DNA from: Saprospiraceae bacterium
GTDB lineage: Bacteria; Bacteroidota; Bacteroidia; Chitinophagales; Saprospiraceae
Assembly: GCA_019187225.1 (NCBI GenBank)
Contig: JABAQQ010000011.1
Coordinates: forward strand, 186,001-250,000
Length of the DNA stretch: 64,000 bases
Direction: 5' to 3'
Below the pieces are notes generated by a model. It was not told the origin of the DNA, ran no database searches, and saw only the letters and a program-made list of their open reading frames with translations. Each line of letters starts with the position of its first letter. The stretch's first letter is position 1. Of the stretch, positions 35,822 to 42,465 are shown in pieces. The translations under genes were made by a program, and so were the position numbers.

Positions 35822-36050
35822 TTCAGCCTTTTTTGGCCTCTCGACGAAGATTTTTTCTCGAAAAAAATTTTTTTTTAAAAAAATATATTTTTTTTCAAGT
35901 ATTTATTTTCAACAAACTTCCGAAAACGATTGCGATTGAATTGCAGAAAAATTGAATAATATAGCCAGAAATGGGTATTTTTTGCGGATTTATCTGTTTT
36001 TTTAGTAATTCCCTTCCGTACAACTTTTCAACAAAATCCAATTTCTGTTC
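35822..36050. other. AT-rich non-coding leader of the small-RNA array
   Basis: No gene. A short GC hairpin (CAGCCTTTTTTGGCCTC) follows the stop codon, then long A and T tracts. Such tracts upstream of a promoter can act as UP-like elements for the first small RNA unit. Confidence 0.4.
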
Positions 36051-36081
36051 TTTGCGGTTGTGCAGAACACCTGCACTTTTG
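36051..36081 (+). promoter_or_regulatory. Promoter of small RNA unit 1
   Basis: TTTG (36051-36054), 19 nt, then CACTTTTG (36074-36081). This fits the Bacteroidota -33/-7 consensus except for C in place of T in the -7 box. The same spacing recurs at units 2 and 3. Confidence 0.7.
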
Positions 36082-36085
36082 TATC

Positions 36086-36208
36086 ATCAATGAAAGAAAA
36101 CGGCGGCGAAACGAAAAGAAGCGGCAGATCATTGATCCGATTTGAAACTTTTCATGAGATTATATACGGGAAATCCGACGCGGCGCAAACGAGCGCCGCG
36201 TTTTTTTT
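36086..36208 (+). ncRNA. Candidate small RNA, unit 1
   Basis: About 120 nt, from the predicted start just after the promoter to the T8 tract. Stem 1 pairs ATCAATGA (36086-36093) with TCATTGAT (36129-36136) around a purine-rich loop. A single-stranded conserved segment follows (CTTTTCATGAGATT ... TACGGGAAA, 36148-36173). The terminator has an 8-bp stem CGCGGCGC/GCGCCGCG with loop AAACGA and T8. An ATG at the 5' end opens a frame that runs past the terminator and is not kept in units 2 and 3, so it is not a conserved peptide. No known RNA family recognised. Confidence 0.7.
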
Positions 36209-36220
36209 GTGCCTGCTGCA

Positions 36221-36281
36221 AGTAGGGCGGAAGTCCGTTCCGCCCGGATACACCCGCCGGAACGGATTTCCGGCGTACACT
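36221..36281. repeat. Palindromic GC-rich repeat (GGCGGAAGTCCGTTCCGCC type)
   Basis: Two adjacent hairpins, GGCGGAAGTCCGTTCCGCC and GCCGGAACGGATTTCCGGC, are also imperfect inverted copies of each other. It resembles dispersed REP-like palindromes. It lies between small RNA units 1 and 2. Confidence 0.6.
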
Positions 36282-36477
36282 GCCTGATAATAATATTTCT
36301 TTCAAAAAGAATCATTTTTTCAAAAGAGAAAAATATCAACAAATTGCGGAATATCTTGTGAAAATTCAGGTTTCTTTTTTGAAAAATTCTTCTTTTAAAG
36401 TCATTTTTGATTCGATTTGTCGTATTTTACTGTTCCGCCTTTAAAATAAACCATTCAACAAACATCGTTTTTTGTCC
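36282..36477. other. AT-rich spacer before small RNA unit 2
   Basis: No gene. Rich in A and T tracts, like the region before unit 1; probably part of the promoter region of unit 2. Confidence 0.35.
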
Positions 36478-36508
36478 TTTGCAAGTGGTACAAGCTCCCG
36501 CACTTTTG
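36478..36508 (+). promoter_or_regulatory. Promoter of small RNA unit 2
   Basis: TTTG (36478-36481), 19 nt, CACTTTTG (36501-36508): same boxes and same spacing as unit 1, while the 19-nt spacer differs in sequence. Confidence 0.7.
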
Positions 36509-36512
36509 TATC

Positions 36513-36634
36513 GTCAATCAGAAACAACGACGGCGCAGTGAAAACGAGGCAGCAGATTGACCAACCGATCCGAAACTTTTCATGAGATTATATACGGGAA
36601 ACCGTGCGGCGCAAACGAGCGCCGCATTTTTTTT
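36513..36634 (+). ncRNA. Candidate small RNA, unit 2
   Basis: Stem 1 is GTCAATC (36513-36519) with GATTGAC (36555-36561); against unit 1 both strands changed together. The segment CTTTTCATGAGATTATATAC, then GGGAAA (36576-36601), is identical to unit 1. The terminator stem TGCGGCGC/GCGCCGCA has a T-A pair where unit 1 has C-G, again compensatory, followed by T8. The unit 1 ATG is absent. Confidence 0.7.
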
Positions 36635-36723
36635 GCCCCTACCCCAAGTGTGGACGTTGGACAATTGGACATTGGACATTCGACTTGATTGAGTAAGTGG
36701 ATGATTTTCAATATCTTAAACAA

Positions 36724-36764
36724 AAAGCCCGGCAGTTTTTGCAAAAAACTGCCGGGCTTTTTTT
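36724..36764. terminator. Bidirectional 17-bp intrinsic terminator
   Basis: AAAGCCCGGCAGTTTTT (36724-36740) pairs perfectly with 36744-36760; the loop is 3 nt and a T7 run ends the structure. The A-run on the left makes it work on the minus strand too. It separates small RNA units 2 and 3. Confidence 0.8.
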
Positions 36765-36779
36765 GCTCCCTTTCTGTCC

Positions 36780-36810
36780 TTTCCCACCGCGTCCTATCGC
36801 CGCACCTTTG
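36780..36810 (+). promoter_or_regulatory. Promoter of small RNA unit 3
   Basis: TTTC (36780-36783), 19 nt, CACCTTTG (36803-36810). The -33 box has one change; the spacing is conserved. Confidence 0.6.
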
Positions 36811-36814
36811 TACT

Positions 36815-36941
36815 GTCAATGCGGGAGAACAAGAGCAAGGCAAAATGAGAATAGAGCATTGACCACCAGACTTGCATTTTTCATGAGATTAAAATAACGG
36901 GGCCGCCCCGGACGCGGCGCAAAAGAGCGCCGCGTTTTTTT
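36815..36941 (+). ncRNA. Candidate small RNA, unit 3 (divergent)
   Basis: Stem 1 is GTCAATGC (36815-36822) with GCATTGAC (36856-36863), a third pairing variant. The conserved part is TTTTTCATGAGATT (36877-36890) followed by ACGGGG. An extra GGGGC/GCCCC hairpin precedes the terminator CGCGGCGC-AAAAGA-GCGCCGCG with T7. The ATG near its start is stopped after nine codons, so it shares no peptide with unit 1. Confidence 0.65.
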
Positions 36942-36952
36942 GTTCGATTTTC

Positions 36953-37005
36953 ATTCATGAGACATAACAGCGGTTGCGAACGGATGGCAAAAGAGCGTTT
37001 CGTTT
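36953..37005 (+). ncRNA. Degenerate 3' relic of the small RNA unit
   Basis: TTCATGAGA, ATAACAGCGG and GGCAAAAGAGCG recall the 3' half of unit 3, but no promoter, stem 1 or intact terminator stem is left. Probably a decayed copy. Confidence 0.35.
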
Positions 37006-37042
37006 TCTCCGCATCCATTTTAAGAACGTACATTAGGCAAAA

Positions 37043-37077
37043 AAAGGCGTGGCGCAAAGGAGCGTTGCGCTTTTTTT
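37043..37077 (+). terminator. Terminator-like relic at the recQ 3' end
   Basis: Stem GCGCAA/TTGCGC (37052-37057 with 37065-37070), 7-nt loop, T7 at 37071-37077. The loop AGGAGCG recalls the unit terminators. A left-hand A7 run could let it end recQ transcription as well; the T-run overlaps the recQ stop codon (37076-37078). Confidence 0.55.
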
Positions 37078-39223
37078 ATTTTCGTGCTCGCCGGGCGTCA
37101 GCGATTGCAAAACGGATTTTGTCATAATTGTACCGTTCGTTGAAATGCTCGTAAATCGCCTTCATCTGATACGGCTCTTCAAACAAGGGCAATGCGCCCT
37201 GGATGATGTCGCATTCTTCGGGCGATACCCATCGGTCGAGGTCGAGTGTTTCGCCGCGCTCGTACATCTGGGCTAAGTGGGTCGTTACGGACTGCGCGCT
37301 GATCTGGCGCATTTCAGCGATCTCGTTCAGGGTGTGGCCTTTTTTGAACAATTCCCAGGTAACGAGTTGGCTGCTGCCGGTCACGCGGGCGCCTTCGTCC
37401 TTTTTTTCCAGCACGAAGCGACGGATCTCGCCGATGAAAGCGTCGCCGTAGAGTTGCAGTTTTCGTTCGCCAACGCCGCTTACCTGCAGGATATCAGCAT
37501 CGGTGAGCGGGCGTTTGTCGGCCATGTCGTCGAGCGTGGCGTCGTTGAAGATCAGGTAGGGCGGCACGCCCTGTTGTTGGGCGATACTGCGGCGCAGGGC
37601 CACGAGGCGGTTGAAGAGATCTTCTTTGAGCAGTTGTGATTTTGATTTTTCCGGAATATGCGGCAGGCGTCCTTTTTCACCGGGTTTGGCGGCTTTGGGT
37701 TGCGGCATGGCGAGTGGGACTTTTTTGCCCTCGAACAGGACCTTTCTGCCTTCTTCAGTCACGCGCAACTGGTTCTGGGCGTCGTAGGCGATCTCGATGA
37801 GGCCGGTGTGCAGCATTTGCGACAACAGGAAAAGCCAGTCGTCATAAGCATATTCTTTGCCTGCGCCATAGGTTTTGATCTGGTGGAAGTTGTTCTCAAT
37901 CACCTCCTGACGCCGACTGCCGCGGAGGATATCTATCAGCAGGTTCATGCCCACTTTTTCCCCGGTGCGCAGGATGGCCGACAGGGCCTTTTGCGCGGCC
38001 ACCGTGCCGTCGAATTGCCGGGGTGGGTTGAGGCACACGTCGCAATTGCCACAGCTGCGGTCGTAGGGTTCGCCGAAATAAAAAAGGACGGTTTTTCGCC
38101 GGCACACGGGCGCTTCGGCGAATTGGTACATGCGTTCGAGTTTGGCGACTTTGAGCGCCTTTTGTTCCGGACTGGCTTCGCCCTGTTCGATCATGTCGCG
38201 ATACACCATCACGTCCTGGTAACTGAAAAACAGCAGCGCCTCGGCGGGCAAACCGTCGCGTCCGCAGCGCCCCACTTCCTGGTAATAGCCTTCTAAGTTG
38301 CGCGGCAGGTTGTAGTGGATCACGAAGCGCACGTTGCTTTTGTCAATGCCCATGCCGAAGGCGATCGTAGCGCATATAATAGGCGTGCGGTCGTTGATGA
38401 AATCCTCCTGCGTTTTGCTGCGCTGCGCGGGCGGCACTTCGGCATGGTAGTGGGCGGCCCGGAAGCCGCGGGCGTTGAGTTTTTCGGCGAGTTCTTCGCA
38501 GGTTTTGCGGGCGAGGCAATAGATGATGCCCGACTGATTGGGGTGCTGTTTCAAAAAATCCACGATCTGTTCGAAACGCCGCTGTCCGGGCCGGACGGTA
38601 AGTTTGATGTTGGGCCGGTCGAAAGAGGCGACAAACCAGACGGGGTCGCGCAATTGAAGTTGATCCACAATGTCCTTGCGCGTCAATTTGTCGGCAGTGG
38701 CGGTGAGCGCCAGCATGGGCACGTCGGGGAATTGTTCTTTCAGAAAACGCAACTGCGTGTATTCCGGACGAAAATCGTGTCCCCACGCCGAGATACAATG
38801 CGCTTCGTCCACTGCAAAAAGACTGATCTTCAGGCGCTTGAGCAAAGGTTGAAAACCCTGCGACACGAGTTTTTCCGGGCTGACGTAGAGCAATTTCACA
38901 TAGCCGGCCAGCAGGGCATTTTCGACATTGCGGGTTTGTTCCGGCGTGAGTGTACTGTTGATATAGGCCGCCGGGATACCGTTTTCGCTCAGTCCCTCCA
39001 CCTGATCCTTCATGAGTGCGATGAGCGGACTGACGATGACAGCCACGCCATCCATCGTGATGGCCGGGATCTGGTAGCAGATGCTTTTGCCACCACCGGT
39101 AGGCATCAGTACGAGCGCATCCTTCTTATCGTATACTGTCTGGATGATCTCTGCCTGAAGGGGGCGGAACCGGTCGTAACCGAAGTATTTTTTGAGGGCG
39201 GATGAAGCGTGCGCGAGGGTCAT
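37076..39223 (-). CDS. recQ: ATP-dependent DNA helicase RecQ
   Basis: 715 residues from ATG 39223. Helicase core: Walker A PTGGGKS (41-47), DEAH (139-142), aromatic-rich loop AHCISAWGHDFRPEY, and motif VI QEVGRCGRDG. Then the RQC zinc site (CRRKTVLFYFGEPYDRSCGNCDVC) and winged helix. An HRDC domain (LVALRRSIAQQQGVPPYLIFND) and a C-terminal helix-turn-helix (TWELFKKGHTLNEIAEMRQISAQSV) follow. RecQ unwinds recombination and replication intermediates 3' to 5'. It is monocistronic. Confidence 0.95.
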   Translation of the reverse strand: MTLAHASSALKKYFGYDRFRPLQAEIIQTVYDKKDALVLMPTGGGKSICYQIPAITMDGVAVIVSPLIALMKDQVEGLSENGIPAAYINSTLTPEQTRNVENALLAGYVKLLYVSPEKLVSQGFQPLLKRLKISLFAVDEAHCISAWGHDFRPEYTQLRFLKEQFPDVPMLALTATADKLTRKDIVDQLQLRDPVWFVASFDRPNIKLTVRPGQRRFEQIVDFLKQHPNQSGIIYCLARKTCEELAEKLNARGFRAAHYHAEVPPAQRSKTQEDFINDRTPIICATIAFGMGIDKSNVRFVIHYNLPRNLEGYYQEVGRCGRDGLPAEALLFFSYQDVMVYRDMIEQGEASPEQKALKVAKLERMYQFAEAPVCRRKTVLFYFGEPYDRSCGNCDVCLNPPRQFDGTVAAQKALSAILRTGEKVGMNLLIDILRGSRRQEVIENNFHQIKTYGAGKEYAYDDWLFLLSQMLHTGLIEIAYDAQNQLRVTEEGRKVLFEGKKVPLAMPQPKAAKPGEKGRLPHIPEKSKSQLLKEDLFNRLVALRRSIAQQQGVPPYLIFNDATLDDMADKRPLTDADILQVSGVGERKLQLYGDAFIGEIRRFVLEKKDEGARVTGSSQLVTWELFKKGHTLNEIAEMRQISAQSVTTHLAQMYERGETLDLDRWVSPEECDIIQGALPLFEEPYQMKAIYEHFNERYNYDKIRFAIADARRARK

Positions 39224-39360
39224 AAAAAGCGCCGGTTGGATTTCGTTTTCAATTCGCAAACTTAAATTATTTTTTTTAAAAAATTTGTTTTGTTTTTAAA
39301 AACAAAATGTTTGATATTTGTCTTTTGAAATTCATTCAACGTTGCAAAAACGCTTTCGCT

Positions 39361-40011
39361 ATGAACTGGAAATTTTTAAAAACAAATTGGTTTACGATAG
39401 CGCTGGTGCTCCTGCTCCTGTCGGCCGTTGCCCGGAAATTTGTCCCGACTAAGGGAAGCGACACCTCTGCTCCGAAAAAACAGGAACGGCCCGAAGCCAA
39501 TCCGGAAAAATACACGGCTACCGACCAGCAGGCCCTGCTCGATTTTTCGGCAACTGCGCAGGCAAAACCTGTTGTAGACCGGGCCGCAGCCATCGCGTTC
39601 ATTCGGCGCTTTGAAAGCGTGGCCATCAGCGAGCGAAAAAAATTCGGCATTCCCTCTTCGGTGCTGCTGGGCTGCGCCCTGGTGAACAGCGCCGGCGGAA
39701 AAGCCGATTGGGTGAACCGGACCAATAATTATTTCGCGCTCCCATGCGGGTCCGATTGGGAAGGAGGCACGGCGTCGCTGGAAAGCCGCTGCCTGAGGCG
39801 TTACGAGTCGGCCTGGGCGAGTTTCCGCGATTTCAGCATTTTTCTGACGAGTCAGGAATGGTACGGCAGCGTGAAAAAATCGGCTGGCAAGGACTGGCAA
39901 AAATGGTCGAAAGAATTGGCGAAACACGGCATTTCGGACGTACCCGACTTCGGCGCAGAATTGGAAAAAGCGATTCAAACACACCGGTTGTACGATCTGG
40001 ACGCGTTGTGA
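39361..40011 (+). CDS. Membrane-anchored glucosaminidase-domain protein, catalytic Glu replaced
   Basis: 216 residues with one N-terminal membrane helix (FTIALVLLLLSAVA). Residues ~75-216 follow the GH73/LytF glucosaminidase fold: IPSSVLLGCALVNSAGG, NNYFALPCGSDWEG, CLRRYESAWASFRDFSIFL. In active members the first motif reads AxxLESGxG, with Glu catalytic; here that position is Asn109. This suggests a peptidoglycan-binding pseudoenzyme, unless another residue takes over. The start was placed at 39361, giving the anchor directly. Neighbours do not point to a role. Confidence 0.8.
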   Translation: MNWKFLKTNWFTIALVLLLLSAVARKFVPTKGSDTSAPKKQERPEANPEKYTATDQQALLDFSATAQAKPVVDRAAAIAFIRRFESVAISERKKFGIPSSVLLGCALVNSAGGKADWVNRTNNYFALPCGSDWEGGTASLESRCLRRYESAWASFRDFSIFLTSQEWYGSVKKSAGKDWQKWSKELAKHGISDVPDFGAELEKAIQTHRLYDLDAL

Positions 40012-40046
40012 GTTTCAGACGAGCCGGCGCTTTCTTAAAGATGAGC

Positions 40047-40180
40047 CATGCGAATCAGGGGCAAAAATTCCTCGTTGATTTCCAGGTGTTTACGTTTACG
40101 AAACTTTCAAAGTTTCGTAAACGTGCTACCTCAGTAATTGAAGTCCAATGCGCATGAGTGTTTTGCCCCTGATTCGCATG
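40047..40180. mobile_element. MITE-like element with 20-bp perfect inverted ends
   Basis: CATGCGAATCAGGGGCAAAA at 40047-40066 is exactly inverted at 40161-40180. The interior has a second palindrome, ACGTTTACGAAACTTT at 40092-40107 with its complement at 40109-40124. No ORF inside and no clear target duplication. Confidence 0.6.
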
Positions 40181-40501
40181 AACCACCCCGGATTTCACAA
40201 CAAGACAAATACGATCCGTTTTCCACGATGTTTCCTTTTAAAGGGTGCACTGTGCCGTCGTTGTGCGTCCTCGCCAACGACAATTCACCGCATCAGCCAG
40301 GCGATATTGCTCCGTTTTTTTGGAAAAATTCGGTATGCCCCTTGTTTTTATTCCTTGAACGGTGTTGCAACACTTTATTTCTCCACTTGGTCAAAATTTG
40401 ACATTGCAAGCCGCAAGCTGCATTCAACCTTTGTCGTTGATTTTTGTCCAAACGAACCAAAACATTCAACCAACTACTGATTTACAAACACAACTAAAAG
40501 A
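40181..40501. other. Non-coding region upstream of the choice-of-anchor V gene
   Basis: No convincing gene. The last ~120 nt are AT-rich with TTTG-type boxes near 40421-40445, but none with clear spacing. Confidence 0.35.
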
Positions 40502-41383
40502 ATGAAACTCCGCCTCGTTTACACGATCTTCTTTGCGCTGCTTGGAGCAGTTGTCTTCATGGGCAATAAAAACGGCCGCGCTTCCACGCCTCCCGGCTCC
40601 GGCAACACCGGCGCCCCGGGAGATGAATCGCTGCCCAACGGCACACCCATTGTGTGCAACAGCTGCCACACGCCGAGCAATCCCAATCCCATTTCTTCCA
40701 CGACTACCATTGCGGTGCTCGACTCCGCAGGCAATGCCGTGACACAATACCTGCCCGGCCGACAGTACACTGCGCGTGTGACCATCAATACTGAGTCGGG
40801 GAACCCGGCACGCTGGGGCTTTCAGATGATCGCTCTGAAGGACGCCGGCAATACAGACCTCGACGGTTTCAGCGATGTCAACCCGAACAATTATAAGATC
40901 GCCACGGTGAATTCGACCGGCCGCACTTATGCCGAGCACGACAACTCGTCTACCTCCAATGTTTTCAATGTACGTTGGACGGCGCCTGCGGCGGGCACCG
41001 GTAGCGTCACTTTTTACGCGGCCGGCAATGCGGTGAACAACAACGGCCTGAATACCGGCGACGGCCCTTCCTTTTCCAACCTTAAACTGACGGAAGGCAG
41101 CGTTTCATCCACTCAAAATCCGGATGCCGGACGCATCGGGCTGCGGATATGGCCGAATCCCATCACCGATGCTGCCAATCTTTCTGCGGCGCTGCCACGG
41201 GCGGGCGATTATCGTTTGGCCGTGTACGATCTGTCGGGTCGAATGGTGTGGGAAAGCAACCGGATATTGCCGGCAGGGGAAATCCGGCTCGATATACCGG
41301 CTGCGAATTGGGCGCCCGGCGTTTATTTTATCGGCCTTTCAGGCGGTGGAATTTCGGCAAATGTTAAAGTTGCAAAATTTTAA
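40502..41383 (+). CDS. Choice-of-anchor V domain secreted protein with CxxCH motif and T9SS domain
   Basis: 293 residues, N-terminal signal (MKLRLVYTIFFALLGAVVFM). The GAPGDESLP ... VCNSCHTP start is the hallmark of choice-of-anchor V proteins; C52-x-x-C55-H56 is a heme c attachment motif. The following beta domain (YTARVTINTESGNPARWGFQMIAL) is reelin-like. The last ~75 residues are a T9SS sorting domain (LRIWPNPITDAANLSAAL, ending SANVKVAKF). If heme is attached it would be a surface mono-heme protein, perhaps in electron transfer or redox sensing. Confidence 0.83.
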   Translation: MKLRLVYTIFFALLGAVVFMGNKNGRASTPPGSGNTGAPGDESLPNGTPIVCNSCHTPSNPNPISSTTTIAVLDSAGNAVTQYLPGRQYTARVTINTESGNPARWGFQMIALKDAGNTDLDGFSDVNPNNYKIATVNSTGRTYAEHDNSSTSNVFNVRWTAPAAGTGSVTFYAAGNAVNNNGLNTGDGPSFSNLKLTEGSVSSTQNPDAGRIGLRIWPNPITDAANLSAALPRAGDYRLAVYDLSGRMVWESNRILPAGEIRLDIPAANWAPGVYFIGLSGGGISANVKVAKF

Positions 41384-41526
41384 TGTGAGAGAAGCACGCT
41401 GCCCAGGAAAAACAGGTTTAACTTTGTCCTAACACTAAAAAACTCATTTTGGCAGTTACATTGCATAAGGAACGACGTAACAAGTACGAACACAACGTTC
41501 CGAAGACAATCAAACTCGACTTTAAA

Positions 41527-41913
41527 ATGAGAAATCTGTTTTTCCTGCTCTTGTTCGCTCCGGCCATTGCTTTCAGCCAAAGCGGCACGAGCCTTGAATC
41601 CATTACCAGCGCCCTCAACGCAGGCGACGCTGACGCGCTTTCCAAATACTTTGCTTCCAACGTGGAAATTTCCATCGAGGACAATGAGCAGGTATATGCC
41701 AAAGCGAAAGCCACGGAGGTGGTACGCAACTTCTTCAACACGAACAAACCCAAGTCGTTCAGCCAGATGCACAAAGGGGTTAGCCGTGAAAACAGCGACC
41801 AATACAGTATCGGTAACCTGTCGTCCGTCAATGGCAACTACCGTGTTTACTTGTATCTTAAGGTCAGCGGCAGTAACCTGTCCATCCAGGAGATGCGGTT
41901 TGATAAAGAATAA
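41527..41913 (+). CDS. DUF4783 family exported protein
   Basis: 128 residues from ATG 41527; signal peptide MRNLFFLLLFAPAIAFSQ. The rest is an NTF2-like fold (ITSALNAGDADALSKYFASNVEISIEDNEQVYAKAKATEVVRNFF), matching DUF4783, a small Bacteroidota family of unknown function. It ends in an intrinsic terminator (41943-41974). Confidence 0.85.
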   Translation: MRNLFFLLLFAPAIAFSQSGTSLESITSALNAGDADALSKYFASNVEISIEDNEQVYAKAKATEVVRNFFNTNKPKSFSQMHKGVSRENSDQYSIGNLSSVNGNYRVYLYLKVSGSNLSIQEMRFDKE

Positions 41914-41942
41914 GCGCTGATATACGCCAAAAAATTTATCTG

Positions 41943-41974
41943 CGACCCTGTGCCCCGGCGCGGGGTCGTTTTTT
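41943..41974 (+). terminator. Intrinsic terminator of the DUF4783 gene
   Basis: Stem CGACCC/GGGTCG with inner GCCCC/GGGG-type pairing, followed by T6 at 41969-41974. Confidence 0.75.
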
Positions 41975-42012
41975 ATTACAGGCTTCCGATGGTTGACAGG
42001 ATTTAAGTAATT

Positions 42013-42109
42013 GGACAAAATAAATTGACATTAGACATTGGACGTTTGACCTTGAAAACCAACCATTTGGTCAAATGTCCAATGTCAAAAATCCATTGTC
42101 CATGTACTT
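42013..42109. repeat. Dispersed ~96-bp element, copy 2 (inverted)
   Basis: Reverse-complement copy of 20152-20246, from GGACAAAATAAATTGACATT to CCATGTACTT. It lies between DUF4783 and bTHX, again in a co-directional gap but in the opposite orientation to the genes. Confidence 0.85.
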
Positions 42110-42193
42110 ACAAAGTTGATTTTCTGTTGTTCAGCCGGTTTGAAAACGGGCTTTCCAATAACTACATTCTGCCGGGCATATTTCCCGAAATTG

Positions 42194-42201
42194 TACCTTT
42201 G
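42194..42201 (+). promoter_or_regulatory. -7 promoter box of the bTHX gene
   Basis: TACCTTTG, an exact consensus -7 box, 61 nt before the start codon. Confidence 0.45.
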
Positions 42202-42262
42202 TCCCGCCCCAATCATTTTGTCCGCTAAATTATTAACATTTTCTAAACGAATATCTTCACGC

Positions 42263-42391
42263 ATGGGAAAAGGTGATTTCAAAACCAAGCGCGGAAAGAT
42301 CCGCCGCGGTTCGCACGGCAACAGCCGCCCGAAACTTCAAAAAGAGAGTACGCTGCAGAAAAAACAGGCGGAAAATAAAAAAAACGCTTGA
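42263..42391 (+). CDS. 30S ribosomal protein bTHX
   Basis: 42 residues starting MGKGDFKTKRGKIRRGSHGN, the highly conserved signature of THX, then SRPK and a charged Lys/Gln-rich tail. THX sits in the head of the small subunit and stabilises 16S rRNA. It is too short for most gene filters; the ATG at 42263 gives exactly the family N-terminus. An intrinsic terminator follows. Confidence 0.93.
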   Translation: MGKGDFKTKRGKIRRGSHGNSRPKLQKESTLQKKQAENKKNA

Positions 42392-42402
42392 CGAACGACC
42401 CG

Positions 42403-42437
42403 AAGCCTTGATGGACTGTGTTCCGCAAGGCTTTTTT
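42403..42437 (+). terminator. Intrinsic terminator of the bTHX gene
   Basis: Stem AAGCCTTG/CAAGGCTT (42403-42410 with 42426-42433) followed by a T run to 42437. Confidence 0.8.
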
Positions 42438-42465
42438 CTTTGGCAAGAGTTCAATCTGCCCACTG

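Noticed and set aside
36060-36287. 75-residue reading frame across small RNA unit 1
   Set aside because: It runs through the terminator and a GC palindrome, and the equivalent frame is missing or interrupted in units 2 and 3, so it is not a conserved protein.
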